A DNA stretch of 64,000 bases from Bacteroidota bacterium (lineage in GTDB: Bacteria > Bacteroidota > Bacteroidia > CAILMK01 > JACPUW01), in assembly GCA_016192035.1 (NCBI GenBank), contig JACPUW010000038.1:32127-96126 (forward strand), given 5' to 3'. Both the position numbers and the translations under genes were made by a program. Shown piece by piece: positions 1-10,700 of this stretch. A model generated the notes under the pieces. The model was not told the DNA's origin and did no database searches. It saw only the letters and a program-made list of their open reading frames with translations. Position 1 is the first letter of the stretch, and each line of letters starts with the position of its first letter.

Positions 1-199
1 TGATCCACACTTTGCCTTCCCTTTTCATATATCGGTTAATGGCTATACGGGAGGCTTCAATTTGACGGGAGGTAAGATGTACCGGCTCCATGGCCTTGAT
101 GGCAAAACTGCCAAAAGACACCAGGCTGCCCTTATTGGCTATGCCTTTGAGACGGCCTTTCTGTACTTTTCTTCTCTTTACTCGTTTTGGTTGCAGCAT
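1..199 (-). CDS. rplP: 50S ribosomal protein L16 (uL16), N-terminal part
   Basis: The window edge cuts this gene, so only the first 66 codons are present. The translation begins [16 protein letters not shown] and continues through a [10 protein letters not shown] block and a [13 protein letters not shown] block, both diagnostic of uL16. The protein sits near the A-site and peptidyl-transferase centre of the large subunit. The start codon is the ATG whose complement lies at 197-199, 11 bases after the rpsC stop codon, which is the normal rpsC-rplP order of the S10 operon. Identification is secure; the C-terminal half lies outside the window. Confidence 0.95.
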   Translation of the reverse strand, partial: MLQPKRVKRRKVQKGRLKGIANKGSLVSFGSFAIKAMEPVHLTSRQIEASRIAINRYMKREGKVWI

Positions 200-210
200 T
201 GCAATTCAAT

Positions 211-927
211 TTATGATTTCCTGTTCCTGCGTTGTGGCCTTTTCGGTGCCCTATCCCTTTTCTCCTCGGTCTTTATGCCAAAGTTTAGGGAGAGGTCGCG
301 CTTGCCATATACCGTGCCCTTGCAAATCCAAACCTTTACGCCAATCTTGCCATACACGGTCTGAGCTTCGGCCAGGGCGTAATCAATGTCTGCCCTAAAG
401 GTGTGCAGCGGTATCCTGCCATCCTTATATGCTTCGGAACGGGCCATTTCAGCACCGCCCAACCGGCCTGAGCACTTTATCTTAATACCTTCGGCACCCA
501 AGCGCATGGTAGATGCGATGGCCATTTTCATGGCCCTCCTAAATGATATACGCGCTTCTAATTGGCCTGCTATGTTTTGCGCTACCAAGTTGGCATCCAA
601 TTCGGGGCGCTTTATCTCAAAGATGTTTATCTGTACATCCTTTGACGTGATGTTTTTTAGCTCTTCGCGGAGTTTGTCCACTTCATTTCCCCCTTTTCCT
701 ATCACAATTCCTGGACGGGATGTATGGATGGTTATTGTGACGCGCTTCAGTGTCCTTTCAATGACGATGCGTGCGATACCCGCCTTTGGTACCCTGGCGT
801 GCACGTACTTCCTTATCTGTTGGTCTTCATAGAGTTTATCGGCAAAATCTTTCTCGCCGTACCAGTTAGACTCCCATCCTCTGATGTAGCCCAGTCTCAG
901 TGCTATTGGATTTACTTTCTGGCCCAT
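211..927 (-). CDS. rpsC: 30S ribosomal protein S3 (uS3)
   Basis: The 238-residue protein starts [15 protein letters not shown], the classic uS3 opening. It has the KH-domain motif IVIGKGG near residue 78 and the C-terminal GVKVWICKG block near residue 200. uS3 lines the mRNA entry channel of the small subunit and takes part in helicase activity there. The tail after residue 215 is a short basic extension ([15 protein letters not shown]), normal for the family. It follows rplV with 3 intervening bases and is certainly co-transcribed within the S10 operon. Confidence 0.98.
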   Translation of the reverse strand: MGQKVNPIALRLGYIRGWESNWYGEKDFADKLYEDQQIRKYVHARVPKAGIARIVIERTLKRVTITIHTSRPGIVIGKGGNEVDKLREELKNITSKDVQINIFEIKRPELDANLVAQNIAGQLEARISFRRAMKMAIASTMRLGAEGIKIKCSGRLGGAEMARSEAYKDGRIPLHTFRADIDYALAEAQTVYGKIGVKVWICKGTVYGKRDLSLNFGIKTEEKRDRAPKRPQRRNRKS

Positions 928-930
928 GGG

Positions 931-1329
931 TTAGTTATTGTCGTCATTTGGCTGATTGTTCACTGGGTTTTGGCCGTTACCTACCTGGCTTGTGGAGACC
1001 ACCACGGTGATGTGGTTAGATCTTTTGCGCACGCGGTGGGCGCGGCCCTGCGGTGCCGGTTGGATACGCTTCAGGGTTTTGCCTTCGTCCACCATCACGG
1101 TTTTTACCACCAGGGTCACCTCATTGATGTCCATATCCTCATTCCGTTGTTCCCAGTTGTTCACTGCCGATTTGAGGAGTTTTTCCATTTCACCGGCGTA
1201 GGCCACCTTCTTGTGGTACTTAAGGATGCTCAGGGCTTCGGTAACGGCTTTGCCGCGCACCAAATCTGCCAAGAGCCGCATCTTTCTAGCGGGGTAGGGA
1301 CTGTTTTTAAGTTTGGCTACACTTTCCAT
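931..1329 (-). CDS. rplV: 50S ribosomal protein L22 (uL22)
   Basis: 132 residues. The SPYPARKMRLLADLVRGK block at the N-terminus and the EGKTLKRIQPAPQGRAHRVRKRSNHITVVV block (residues about 82-111) are the uL22 signature; the second forms the beta-hairpin that lines the exit tunnel, the site where macrolide-resistance changes occur. The C-terminal 20 residues are an Asn-rich tail (NGQNPVNNQPNDDNN), longer than in E. coli and probably disordered. It lies between rpsS and rpsC in the usual order, 5 bases after rpsS. Confidence 0.97.
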   Translation of the reverse strand: MESVAKLKNSPYPARKMRLLADLVRGKAVTEALSILKYHKKVAYAGEMEKLLKSAVNNWEQRNEDMDINEVTLVVKTVMVDEGKTLKRIQPAPQGRAHRVRKRSNHITVVVSTSQVGNGQNPVNNQPNDDNN

Positions 1330-1334
1330 TTCAC

Positions 1335-1604
1335 TTACTTTTTCTTCTTATCGGAGTGTCCCCTGAAATTGCGGGTAGGCGAAAACTCTCCCAGCTTGTG
1401 GCCCACCATGTTTTCGGTGACATACACCGGTATAAACTTGTTGCCATTGTGCACGGCGAAGGTGTGGCCCACAAACTGTGGGAATATGGTTGACCTCCTG
1501 GACCAGGTTTTAATGACGGATTTTTTGCTTGCTTCCGACATTCTTTCCACTTTCTCCATGAGTTTGAAGTGGACGTAGGGGCCTTTTTTTAGCGATCTCG
1601 ACAT
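1335..1604 (-). CDS. rpsS: 30S ribosomal protein S19 (uS19)
   Basis: 89 residues, [15 protein letters not shown] at the start, then the family motif [22 protein letters not shown] and the [15 protein letters not shown] block. uS19 binds the 16S 3' domain in the head of the small subunit together with uS13. The tail is a run of lysines. Position between rplB (3-base gap) and rplV is canonical, so it is part of the S10 operon transcript. Confidence 0.98.
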   Translation of the reverse strand: MSRSLKKGPYVHFKLMEKVERMSEASKKSVIKTWSRRSTIFPQFVGHTFAVHNGNKFIPVYVTENMVGHKLGEFSPTRNFRGHSDKKKK

Positions 1605-1607
1605 AGA

Positions 1608-2432
1608 CTATTTTCTTTTCCTATCGATAATAAATTTATTGCTGGCCTTTTTGGGCTTTCTAGTTTTCAATCCCTTAGAGAACAAGCCTTTGCGCGAACG
1701 AGGGTGTCCACCCGAGGCACGGCCTTCGCCACCACCCATGGGGTGGTCCACAGGGTTCATGGCCACACCCCTAACCCTAGGCCTGCGGCCCAGCCACCTG
1801 TTTCGGCCCGCCTTGCCCAGGACAATCAGGTTATGATTGGAATTTGACACCACGCCCACGGTGGCCATACATTCTCCAAGTATCATCCTGGTTTCGCCAG
1901 ATGGCATACGGAGCACCACATACTTGCCTTCACGCGCCACCAACTGGGCTGAGGTACCGGCGCTGCGCACCAACACCCCACCAGCACCTGGATAAAGTTC
2001 GATATTGTGAACGGCAGTACCCAAGGGCAGGTTTTTTAGCGGTACGGCATTGCCAATTTCAGGAGCCACATTGTCACCTGATTCTATTTTTTGGCCTACT
2101 TTAACCCCCTCTGGGCAAATGATATATCGTTTTTCACCATCGGCATATTCTACCAATGATATATAGGCTGATCGGTTGGGGTCATACTCTATGGTCATGA
2201 CGGTAGCCGCCATACCATGCTTGTTCCGCTTGAAGTCTATGATCCTGTACTTGCGTTTGGAGCCACCTCCGCGTTGGCGCACCGACATGCGTCCCTGGTT
2301 GTTTCTACCGCCTGATTTCTTGAGAGGGGCCGTGAGCCGTTTCTCGGGCGTGTCGGTGGTTATCTCGGCATAGGTATTGAGTACCGCAAACCTAGAAGCC
2401 GGTGTTATTGGTTTTAATCTCTTGAGTGCCAT
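1608..2432 (-). CDS. rplB: 50S ribosomal protein L2 (uL2)
   Basis: 274 residues, full length for uL2. Seen are the [20 protein letters not shown] block (residues about 44-63) and the C-terminal [25 protein letters not shown] block that contains the conserved histidine involved in peptidyl-transferase assembly. uL2 is one of the primary 23S rRNA binders. The start codon lies 3 bases beyond the rplW stop; the order rplW-rplB-rpsS is the standard S10 operon order. Confidence 0.98.
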   Translation of the reverse strand: MALKRLKPITPASRFAVLNTYAEITTDTPEKRLTAPLKKSGGRNNQGRMSVRQRGGGSKRKYRIIDFKRNKHGMAATVMTIEYDPNRSAYISLVEYADGEKRYIICPEGVKVGQKIESGDNVAPEIGNAVPLKNLPLGTAVHNIELYPGAGGVLVRSAGTSAQLVAREGKYVVLRMPSGETRMILGECMATVGVVSNSNHNLIVLGKAGRNRWLGRRPRVRGVAMNPVDHPMGGGEGRASGGHPRSRKGLFSKGLKTRKPKKASNKFIIDRKRK

Positions 2433-2435
2433 TGC

Positions 2436-2729
2436 TTATATATTGCTGTAAAAGTCTATGCTACCATCATCGAGCAGGGTAACAACCGCCTTTTTGTAAG
2501 CCGCTGTTTTACCTTGAATGATTCCTTTTTTGGTGTAGCGCGTTTTTTTGGTGCCACCATATATCATGGTGCGCACGGCGTTTACCTTCACGTTAAAAAC
2601 CTTTTCTATTTCGGCCCTGATGTCGTCTTTGGTAGCCTTTCGGTCCACTATGAAGGTGTATTGCTTCAATTTGTCGGCTAGCGCATTGTATTTCTCAGAT
2701 AGCAATGGCCTTTTTAGGATTTCTTTCAT
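2436..2729 (-). CDS. rplW: 50S ribosomal protein L23 (uL23)
   Basis: 97 residues. The RPLLSEKYNALADKLKQYTFIVDRKATKDDIRAEIEKVFNVKVNAVRT stretch is typical of uL23, which sits at the polypeptide exit and docks trigger factor and SRP. Length and the C-terminal basic segment (KTRYTKKG) match short bacterial uL23. It starts 6 bases after rplD and is followed by rplB after 3 bases, so translation is likely coupled through this part of the operon. Confidence 0.97.
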   Translation of the reverse strand: MKEILKRPLLSEKYNALADKLKQYTFIVDRKATKDDIRAEIEKVFNVKVNAVRTMIYGGTKKTRYTKKGIIQGKTAAYKKAVVTLLDDGSIDFYSNI

Positions 2730-2735
2730 GGTCGA

Positions 2736-3365
2736 TTAGTTTTCTTGGGTAGGTTGAAAATGGGCCATCACCCCCTCAGAAATCACGAGGACCTGGTTGT
2801 CCAAGATGTCGTAGGTATTGATGTTGCTGGCTAGGATCACCTTGGCCTTGGGCAAATTCCTTGATGCGAGGAATACGTTATCGCTCTCTTCCACACGCAA
2901 GTGTAGGGATTTAACTTCCTGTATATTCAGGTTTTTGAGAAATCCCAGGTACTGCTTGGTCTTTGGTGCGTCAAAACTGAAATCTTCTACCACATAAATG
3001 GCATTTTCACGGGCCTTATAAGAAAGGGCTGACACCCTGGCCAAAGCCTTCACCTTTTTGTTGACTTTGATATCATAGTTGCGCGGCCTAGGGCCAAAAA
3101 TGCGTCCACCACCGGTGAACAAAGGGCTTTTGATACTACCGGCACGGGCAGTACCGGTACCCTTTTGGCGCTTGAGCTTGCGGGTGGAACCCGATACTTC
3201 GTTGCGCTCTTTTGACTTGTGGGTGCCTTGCCGCTGCGCAGCCAAGTACCGCTTCACATCCAGATATATGGCGTGGTCATTGGGCTCTACCTCAAAGATA
3301 TCGCCCGGCAACTGCACCTTTCGTCCAGTTGGTTGACCTTCAATATTTAATACGTCGAGTTCCAT
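2736..3365 (-). CDS. rplD: 50S ribosomal protein L4 (uL4)
   Basis: 209 residues with the uL4 loop signature [25 protein letters not shown] (residues about 63-87), the extended loop that reaches into the exit tunnel. In E. coli L4 represses its own S10 operon; no equivalent leader structure could be recognised here because the operon is fused downstream of fusA. The first base of the start codon overlaps the last base of the rplC stop (TAATG), which points to translational coupling. Confidence 0.97.
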   Translation of the reverse strand: MELDVLNIEGQPTGRKVQLPGDIFEVEPNDHAIYLDVKRYLAAQRQGTHKSKERNEVSGSTRKLKRQKGTGTARAGSIKSPLFTGGGRIFGPRPRNYDIKVNKKVKALARVSALSYKARENAIYVVEDFSFDAPKTKQYLGFLKNLNIQEVKSLHLRVEESDNVFLASRNLPKAKVILASNINTYDILDNQVLVISEGVMAHFQPTQEN

Positions 3366-3982
3366 TACTTCTCAATAATTACGTTGCTTCCAATATGGCC
3401 TGGAACCGCGCCCTTAATGAGCATAAGGTTCTTTTCAGGATAAATCTTTACCACCCTCAAGTTGAAAATCATGCGCTGGGCGTTGCCCGTACGGCCACCC
3501 ATGCGCATACCCTTGAATACGCGCGAAGGGGTTGAACACGCACCAATTGAACCCGGAGCGCGCAGTCGGTTGTGCTGGCCGTGGGTGGCTTGGCCTACCC
3601 CACCAAACCCGTGTCGCTTTACCACGCCCTGGAAACCCTTGCCCTTGGTAGTACCGGTTACCTCTACTAAATCACCTTCCTTAAAGAGCGAGACATTGAG
3701 CATGTCACCCACCTTGTAAGAGGCATCAAACTCCTTGAACTCTTTTAGTTCGCGCATAGGCTTGAGGCCGGCTTTGGCAAACTGTCCTATTTGCGGCTTT
3801 GCCAAGTGCTTTTCTTTGGCTTCGCCGAATCCCAATTGAATGGCTTCGTAACCATCTACCTCCGAAGTTCTCACTTGAGTAACATAGCAAGGACCTACTT
3901 GCAACACTGTGCAAGCCACATTTTTGCCGGTTTGGTCAAAAATGCTGGTCATTCCGATTTTCTTTCCTATTAGGCCAGACAT
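3365..3982 (-). CDS. rplC: 50S ribosomal protein L3 (uL3)
   Basis: 205 residues, [22 protein letters not shown] at the start and the conserved [26 protein letters not shown] stretch near residue 110-135, with the [20 protein letters not shown] loop that reaches toward the peptidyl-transferase centre. uL3 nucleates 50S assembly. It lies 11 bases after rpsJ and overlaps rplD by one base. Confidence 0.98.
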   Translation of the reverse strand: MSGLIGKKIGMTSIFDQTGKNVACTVLQVGPCYVTQVRTSEVDGYEAIQLGFGEAKEKHLAKPQIGQFAKAGLKPMRELKEFKEFDASYKVGDMLNVSLFKEGDLVEVTGTTKGKGFQGVVKRHGFGGVGQATHGQHNRLRAPGSIGACSTPSRVFKGMRMGGRTGNAQRMIFNLRVVKIYPEKNLMLIKGAVPGHIGSNVIIEK

Positions 3983-3993
3983 ATCCTTGTGTT

Positions 3994-4299
3994 TTAAACT
4001 TTTATTTCTACATCAACACCGCTTGGCAACTCCAGTTTCATCAATGCATCGACTGTTTTAGAGCTGCTGCTGTAAATGTCAATCAAGCGCTTGTGGGCGC
4101 AGAGTTGAAACTGCTCCCTGGCTTCCTTATTTACGTGAGGAGACCTAAGTACGGTAAAGATTTTCTTGCGTGTGGGAAGCGGTATAGGGCCGCTCACCAC
4201 TGCCCCGGTGGACTTTACTGTCTTCACGATTTTCTCTGCCGACTTGTCAACCAAGTGGTGATCGTAAGACTTGAGCTTTATACGTATTTTTTGCGCCAT
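3994..4299 (-). CDS. rpsJ: 30S ribosomal protein S10 (uS10 / NusE)
   Basis: 101 residues, [25 protein letters not shown], with the family motif [28 protein letters not shown]. uS10 is a head protein of the small subunit and doubles as the NusE antitermination factor that contacts NusG. It begins 4 bases after the fusA stop codon: the str operon (rpsL-rpsG-fusA) runs straight into the S10 operon here, with tuf located elsewhere, as is common in Bacteroidota. Confidence 0.98.
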   Translation of the reverse strand: MAQKIRIKLKSYDHHLVDKSAEKIVKTVKSTGAVVSGPIPLPTRKKIFTVLRSPHVNKEAREQFQLCAHKRLIDIYSSSSKTVDALMKLELPSGVDVEIKV

Positions 4300-4303
4300 T
4301 GAA

Positions 4304-6433
4304 TTACGCTTTTACGCCTTTTACTTTGTTGATGATATCGATTTCTATGTTCTGGGGCACGAAATCGTACTCCAAAAATTCCATGGTAGAAGTAGCCCGT
4401 CCTGAGGTGATTGTCCGCAGCGAGGTCACATAGCCAAACATTTCAGATAGGGGCACCTTGGCCTTTACCACCTGTGCTTCGCCCCTTGTGTCCACGCCTT
4501 GGAGCTGTCCCCTTCGGCGGTTTAGGTCGCCCATCACATCGCCCATGTTCTCTTCGGGCGTAATTACCTCCAGTTTCATGATGGGTTCCATGATCTTAGG
4601 CCTGCAGTTTTTGGCAGCGGCGCGGAAACCTTCCTTGGCGCACAATTCAAATGCAATCGGTTTGGAGTCCACGGCGTGCATGCCACCGTCAAACACGCGC
4701 ACCCTCATGCTCTCTATAGGGTAGTTGGCCAGAATGCCATTTCCCATCATGGCCTTAAATCCATCCTTGATGGGTTTTATATAGTTCTTGTCAATGGCAC
4801 CACCAACTACTTCCCATACAAACTGGATTTTCTCTTTGCCGCTTTTAAACTCATCGGTTTGCAGGAATTCTGGATCTACAGGGCCCAGTTCAAATTCCAT
4901 TTCGGCAAATAGACCGGAACCACCGGTTTGCTTCTTAAGTCGCTCGCGGTGCTTGGTAGTGGCAGTAAGTGCTTCTTTGTAGGCCACTTGTGGTTCACCT
5001 TGGTTGCACTCTACCTTGAATTCCCTTCTCAGTCGGTCCACTATAATATCTAGGTGGAGCTCACCCATACCCTGAATGATGGTTTGGTTAGAGTCCTCAT
5101 CGGTATGCACCTTAAAGGTTGGGTCTTCTTCGGCCAGCTTGGCCAATGCCATACCCAGCTTGTCCATGTCCTTTTGGGTTTTGGGCTCTATGGCAATGGC
5201 AATTACCGGATCAGGGAATACCATGCTTTCCAGCACGATAGGTGATTTCTCATCGCAAAGCGTATCACCTGTTTTAATATCCTTAAATCCCACGGCAGCC
5301 GCTATGTCACCAGCTTCTACCCGGTCTATGGGGTTCTGCTTGTTGGAGTGCATTTGGAAAATGCGGCTAATCCTTTCCTTTCTGCCCGTACGGGTATTCA
5401 GTACATATGAACCTGCATCGAGTGCTCCAGAATAGACCCTAAAAAAGCACAGTCGGCCAACAAAAGGGTCGGTGGCAATTTTAAAGGCAAGCGCGGTAAA
5501 AGGCTCATCGGTTGACGGCTTACGCTTCACTTCCAGTTCGGTATCGGGGTTTGTGCCAATGATGCTTTCCTTGTCTTCAGGTGAAGGCAAGAAGGAGCAC
5601 ACTCCATCCAATACGGCCTGTACACCCTTGTTTTTGAATGCCGAACCGCAGAACATGGGCACCACTTTCATGGCCACCACGGCTTTACGCACGGCAGCGA
5701 TGATTTCCATTTCCGAAATGGAGTCTGGGTCGTCAAAGAACTTCTCCAGCAGGGTATCATCAAACTCAGCTACCTGTTCCAACATTTTGGCACGGTAGGT
5801 ATTGGTTTCTTCCAAGAGGTCAGCGGGAATGGGTATCTCTTTGTATGTCATACCCATATCATCATCATTCCAAATTACGGCTTTGTTGGTGATCAAATCG
5901 ACTACCCCCTTAAACTGGTCTTCATTACCTATGGGTATCTGCATAACCAAAGGGGTAGAACCCAACATGGTTTTCACTTGGCTAACTACGTTGAAGTAGT
6001 CAGCCCCTTGTCTGTCCATTTTGTTCACAAAACCAAGACGGGCCACATTGTAGTTATCGGCCAGGCGCCAGTTGGTTTCTGACTGTGGCTCCACGCCATC
6101 TACGGCACTAAACAAAAACACTAGGCCATCAAGTACCCGGAGGGATCGGTTTACCTCCACGGTAAAATCCACGTGGCCTGGAGTGTCAATAATATTAATG
6201 GTATAAGGCTTATTCTTCCAGGTCCAAGAGCACCTGGTAGCGGCAGAGGTAATGGTGATACCCCTTTCCTGCTCCTGCTCCATCCAGTCCATGGTAGCGC
6301 CCCCATCATGCACCTCACCTATTTTATAGTTGATGCCCGTGTAATACAACACCCTTTCGGTAGTAGTGGTCTTGCCGGCATCAATGTGTGCGGCAATACC
6401 AATATTTCTTGTATAGCTAAGGTCTTTACCCAT
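4304..6433 (-). CDS. fusA: elongation factor G
   Basis: 709-residue translocase GTPase. The G1 motif AHIDAGKTT (about residue 15), the switch II motif DTPGHVDF and the NKMDRQGAD motif are all intact, and domains II-V follow at full length (for example [17 protein letters not shown] in domain III). It catalyses GTP-dependent movement of tRNA and mRNA after peptide transfer and also acts in ribosome recycling. It follows rpsG with a 3-base gap and precedes rpsJ with a 4-base gap, so it is co-expressed with ribosomal proteins. Confidence 0.98.
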   Translation of the reverse strand: MGKDLSYTRNIGIAAHIDAGKTTTTERVLYYTGINYKIGEVHDGGATMDWMEQEQERGITITSAATRCSWTWKNKPYTINIIDTPGHVDFTVEVNRSLRVLDGLVFLFSAVDGVEPQSETNWRLADNYNVARLGFVNKMDRQGADYFNVVSQVKTMLGSTPLVMQIPIGNEDQFKGVVDLITNKAVIWNDDDMGMTYKEIPIPADLLEETNTYRAKMLEQVAEFDDTLLEKFFDDPDSISEMEIIAAVRKAVVAMKVVPMFCGSAFKNKGVQAVLDGVCSFLPSPEDKESIIGTNPDTELEVKRKPSTDEPFTALAFKIATDPFVGRLCFFRVYSGALDAGSYVLNTRTGRKERISRIFQMHSNKQNPIDRVEAGDIAAAVGFKDIKTGDTLCDEKSPIVLESMVFPDPVIAIAIEPKTQKDMDKLGMALAKLAEEDPTFKVHTDEDSNQTIIQGMGELHLDIIVDRLRREFKVECNQGEPQVAYKEALTATTKHRERLKKQTGGSGLFAEMEFELGPVDPEFLQTDEFKSGKEKIQFVWEVVGGAIDKNYIKPIKDGFKAMMGNGILANYPIESMRVRVFDGGMHAVDSKPIAFELCAKEGFRAAAKNCRPKIMEPIMKLEVITPEENMGDVMGDLNRRRGQLQGVDTRGEAQVVKAKVPLSEMFGYVTSLRTITSGRATSTMEFLEYDFVPQNIEIDIINKVKGVKA

Positions 6434-6436
6434 TAT

Positions 6437-6904
6437 TTATGATCTGAAATGTGAGAAGGCTTTGTTTGCTTCGGCCATTTTATGAGTGTCTTCCCGCTTC
6501 TTGAAAGCCGAGCCTTCGCCGTTGGACGCAGCCAACACCTCAGCTGCGAGTTTTTCTGACATGGAGCGTCCGGAGCGTTTGCGCGAGTACCCTATTAACC
6601 ACTTCATACCCAATGAAGTGCGTCTGTTAGGCATAATTTCGGTAGGAATTTGAAAAGTAGCGCCACCTACCCTTTTACTTTTTACTTCCACGGCGGGTGT
6701 CACATTGGCCAGGGCCTTTTTCCAAACTTCCAGTCCGTTTTCGCCGGTTTTTTGTTCCACTATTTCAAGGGCCCCATATACTATGGAGAAGGCCACGCTC
6801 TTTTTGCCTGCGTACATCATATTGTTCACGAACTTCATGAGCAGTTCGTCGCCGTACTTGGGATCGGGGAGTAGGTTGTGCTTTTTAGCTACTGATTTGC
6901 GCAT
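6437..6904 (-). CDS. rpsG: 30S ribosomal protein S7 (uS7)
   Basis: 155 residues. MRKSVAKKHNLLPDPKYGDELLMKFVNNMMYAGKKSVAF matches the uS7 N-terminus, and the VGGATFQIPTEIMPNRRTSLGMKWLI block is diagnostic. uS7 organises the 3' major domain of 16S rRNA at the E site. It is 2 bases downstream of the rpsL stop, so the two are probably translated in a coupled manner, as in other str operons. Confidence 0.98.
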   Translation of the reverse strand: MRKSVAKKHNLLPDPKYGDELLMKFVNNMMYAGKKSVAFSIVYGALEIVEQKTGENGLEVWKKALANVTPAVEVKSKRVGGATFQIPTEIMPNRRTSLGMKWLIGYSRKRSGRSMSEKLAAEVLAASNGEGSAFKKREDTHKMAEANKAFSHFRS

Positions 6905-6906
6905 GG

Positions 6907-7290
6907 CTACTTGGTTTTGGCTTTTGGTCTTTTAGTTCCGTACTTGCTCCTACCCTGTTTTCTGCCGTCAACACCGGCGGTGTCAAGGGCACCCCGCACT
7001 ATGTGGTAACGCACACCGGGAAGGTCTTTAACCCTACCCCCGCGCACCAGCACAATGGAGTGTTCCTGTAGGTTGTGTCCTTCGCCGGGTATGTACACGT
7101 TGACTTCCTTTTGGTTAGTAAGCCTTACCCTAGCCACTTTGCGCAATGCTGAGTTGGGCTTTTTGGGGGTTGTGGTATATACCCTAGTACAAACACCCCG
7201 TCGCTGGGGGCTGGAATTGAGGGCAGGTGACTTACTTTTTTTGGTCATCTGCCGCCTTCCTTTTCTAACTAATTGCTGTATAGTAGGCAT
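6907..7290 (-). CDS. rpsL: 30S ribosomal protein S12 (uS12)
   Basis: 127 residues, first gene of the str operon. The decoding-centre loops [20 protein letters not shown] and [19 protein letters not shown] are intact, with lysines at the positions where streptomycin-resistance changes usually occur, so the sequence looks like the wild-type, sensitive form. A TAnnTTTG-type promoter element overlapping a dyad (7322-7345) lies about 30 bases upstream of the start, giving this operon its own promoter although genes upstream run in the same direction. Confidence 0.98.
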   Translation of the reverse strand: MPTIQQLVRKGRRQMTKKSKSPALNSSPQRRGVCTRVYTTTPKKPNSALRKVARVRLTNQKEVNVYIPGEGHNLQEHSIVLVRGGRVKDLPGVRYHIVRGALDTAGVDGRKQGRSKYGTKRPKAKTK

Positions 7291-7321
7291 AAAGACTGAA
7301 TCCTTCTTGAAATTGGGTTTG

Positions 7322-7329
7322 CAAAAGTA
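7322..7329 (-). promoter_or_regulatory. Bacteroidota -7 promoter element of the str-S10 operon
   Basis: On the minus strand the sequence reads TACTTTTG, matching the Bacteroidota -7 consensus TAnnTTTG, 31 bases before the rpsL start codon. No clear -33 TTTG is visible at the expected spacing. This is the only good element in the 92-base gap between the DUF3467 gene and rpsL. Confidence 0.6.
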
Positions 7330-7345
7330 GGAGTTATATTCCTAC
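7327..7345. promoter_or_regulatory. dyad overlapping the rpsL promoter
   Basis: GTAGGA (7327-7332) and TCCTAC (7340-7345) form a perfect 6-bp inverted repeat with a 7-base spacer, sitting on top of the -7 element of the str operon promoter. It could be an operator or, if transcribed from upstream, a small RNA hairpin. It lacks a clean T-run and so is not a convincing terminator. Confidence 0.35.
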
Positions 7346-7382
7346 CACCACATGATTAAGAAAATATTTTTTTTAACACCAA

Positions 7383-7700
7383 TCAGGCCTCCGGCAGAGG
7401 GCCGCCGAAGTTCATGGGAATGCCCTCAAAATGACCTGCATTGTCGTCTATTTCACCGTGCTGTGCTTCAAATCTATTGATATTGTCCCTCAGCGCCTTA
7501 AGCAGTCTTTTGGCGTGTTGGGGCGTAAGTATGATCCGCGATTTGACCTTAGCCTGGGGTACCCCAGGCATGATGCGCACAAAATCCACGATAAACTCGG
7601 AATTGGAATGGGTGATGATGGCCAGGTTGGAGTAAATCCCCTCGGCCACTTGGTCGGTGAGTTCTATGTTGATCTGGCCGTCCTTCTTTTGTTCGTCCAT
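7383..7700 (-). CDS. DUF3467 family protein
   Basis: 105 residues, cytosolic, no signal peptide or membrane segment. The sequence MDEQKKDGQINIELTDQVAEG followed by YSNLAIITHSNSEFIVDFVRIMPG and SRIILTPQHAKRLLKAL is the DUF3467 pattern. The function is unknown. In Bacteroidota this gene commonly sits directly downstream of rpoC, as here (6-base gap after rpoC), suggesting a role tied to RNA polymerase, transcription or its regulation; this is inference from position only. It is the last gene before the str operon promoter. Confidence 0.88.
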   Translation of the reverse strand: MDEQKKDGQINIELTDQVAEGIYSNLAIITHSNSEFIVDFVRIMPGVPQAKVKSRIILTPQHAKRLLKALRDNINRFEAQHGEIDDNAGHFEGIPMNFGGPLPEA

Positions 7701-7706
7701 GGTAGT

Positions 7707-10700
7707 CTATTTGGTAATGACCAACAATTCCTCGTATTCGTCCTTAGAGCCCACGATGTTCTTTTCAAACTTCCTGATACCCGTTCCGGCAGGAATTCGG
7801 TGGCCCACGATCACATTCTCTTTAAGGCCGAGCAGGTAATCGGTTTTGCCCGAAATGGCAGCTTCATTGAGCACCTTGGTGGTTTCTTGGAACGATGCGG
7901 CCGACAAGAAACTCTTGGTGCCCAATGATGCACGGGTAATACCCTGCAACATGGGCATAACGGTGGCAGGTATGGCTTCCCTGGCCTCTACCAGTTTCAT
8001 GTCCTTTCGCTTGAGCTGGGAATTCACCTCGCGCAGCTGTCGGTTACTCACTATCATGCCCGGCTTGAGATCGTTGGAGTCACCGCCTTCTACCACAACC
8101 ATTTTATCGAATATCCAGTTGTTCTCTTCTATGGCGTCGAATTTGTCCACGGCGGTTCCTTCCAAGAACTTGGTATCGCCGGGATTGACAATTTCTACCT
8201 TCTGCATCATTTGGCCCACAATGGTTTCAATGTGCTTGTCGTTGATCTTAACACCCTGTAGGCGATATACTTCCTGGATGCCATCAATAATGTATTGCTG
8301 AACGGCAAAAGGCCCTTTGATTTTGAGAATGTCCATAGGGGAGACCGCACCGTCAGAGAGTTGATCTCCTGCCCGCACATAGTCATTCTCTTGTACCAGG
8401 ATGTGCTTGGAGAGGGGTACCAAATACTTCTTCTTATCACCCTCCTTGGATTCTACCACTATCTCGCGGTTGCCCCGCTTAATACCCCCAAAGGCGATAA
8501 TGCCATCAATCTCAGAAATAATGGCAGGGTTTGATGGGTTTCGCGCTTCAAATAACTCGGTAACCCTGGGCAGTCCCCCGGTGATGTCCTTTGTTTTTGT
8601 CATCATTCGTGGAATCTTGGCAATGGTCCTGCCCTCATCCACTTTCTCGCTGTCGTTAACCACTATATGTGCACCTACGGGAAGGTTGTATTCTTTGAGC
8701 ATCATGCCATCTGGCGACATAAGCTTCAAGGTTGGGATGCGGCGTTTGTCACGCGATTCCACTATCACTTTTTCCTTGTGACCGGTCTGCTCATCGCTTT
8801 CCTCCCTAAATGTCACGTTTTCAATGATATTATCGTATTCTATCCTACCAGCGGCGTGGGCAAGGATAACGGCGTTGTAGGGGTCCCAGCTGGCTATGAG
8901 CTCGCCTTTTTTAATAGATTTCCTGCCAAAGGCCTCTAAGATAGAACCATAAGGTATGTTATTGGTGGCCAATACCACTTTCTTCTCAGGATCGATTATA
9001 CGGACTTCACCGGCACGCGACATAACCAGTCGCTTGATGGCCCCATCATCACTGGTTCGGTCAACCACTTCAATGTTTTCAAACTCAATCTTTCCGTCAA
9101 ACTTGGCTACGATTTGCGACTCGGATGCAATCTGAGAAGCCACACCACCCACGTGGAAGGTACGTAGGGTAAGCTGGGTACCTGGTTCGCCGATAGACTG
9201 CGCGGCGATAACGCCAACAGCTTCACCCTGGGTAACCATGCGCCCGGTAGAGAGGTTTCTGCCATAGCATTTCACGCACACGCCACGCCTGGTTTCGCAG
9301 GTGAGTACCGATCGGATTTCCACTTCTTCTATAGGAGAATCTTCAATGGTTTGGGCCACGTCCTCGGTAATCTCCTCGCCAGCGCCCACCAAAAGTTCCT
9401 CGGTAATGGGGTGGAACACATCATGTAGGGAAGTCCTACCCAAAATCCTATCATACAGTGATTCCACCACTTCTTCATTGTCCTTGAGGGTGGTTGTGAT
9501 GATGCCCCTGAGGGTACCGCAGTCTTTTTCAGAAACGATCACATCTTGGGCCACATCATGGAGCCTTCGGGTAAGGTAACCCGCGTCGGCAGTTTTAAGT
9601 GCCGTGTCGGCCAAACCCTTACGTGCACCGTGGGTAGAGATAAAATACTCAAGTACCGAAAGGCCCTCCTTAAAGTTGGCAAGGATGGGGTTTTCGATGA
9701 TGCCGCCGCCTCCGCCGCCAACATTTTTGCGCGGCTTGGCCATAAGGCCCCTCATTCCACCCAACTGGCGGATCTGTTCTTTGGAGCCCCTGGCGCCTGA
9801 ATCCAACATCATATACACGGAGTTGAACCCCTGCTTGTCGGCAGCCAATTGGCGCATGAGATGGTCAGTAACCCTATTGGTTATCCTGGTCCAGATGTCA
9901 ATAACCTGGTTGTACCGCTCATTGTTGGTGATGAAGCCCTGGTTATAGTTTTCCCATATCTCATCCACTTCGGCCTGGGCCTCATCAATGAGTGTAAACT
10001 TCTGTGCAGGGATCTCTACGTCTGAAAGGGAGAAGGATAGCCCCCCTTTGAACGCGTAGTGAAATCCTAGTTCCTTAATGTCATCCAAGAACTTGGCGGT
10101 TTTGGCCAATCCTGCCCATTTGAATATGTCGCCAATGATTTTACGGATGGATTTTTTGGTAAGCAGTTCGTTGATATAACCTACTTCGGCGGGTACTTGC
10201 TGGTTGAAGATTACCCTGCCCACGGTAGTTTCTATCATTTGCTTTTCCAGTTGTCCCTGCTCATTCCTGGCCATGACCTTTACATGTATATAGGTATGCA
10301 GGCCAACCACGCCGTGGTTAAACGCAATAAGGACTTCTTCAGATGAATAGAACTTCATACCTTCACCTATGGCGGGGTATTCGGGGATGCTCCTTCGGCC
10401 TTTGGTGATGTAATACAATCCCAACACCATGTCCTGGGATGGCACCACGATGGGTGAACCATTTGCCGGGCTCAAAATATTGTGAGAGGAGAGCATGAGG
10501 AGCTGTGCTTCCAGAATGGCACCATGCCCTATGGGCAGGTGGATGGCCATTTGGTCACCGTCAAAGTCGGCGTTGAAACCCGTGCAAACAAGTGGGTGGA
10601 GCTGTATGGCCTTTCCTTCCACGAGCTTTGGCTGGAATGACTGAATACCCAAACGGTGCAGTGTTGGGGCGCGGTTGAGCAATACCGGGTGTCCCTTTAT

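Noticed and set aside
724..1578. 284-codon open frame opposite rpsC/rplV/rpsS
   Set aside because: It is the shadow of three certain ribosomal protein genes; the translation is Cys/His/Phe-rich with no domain.
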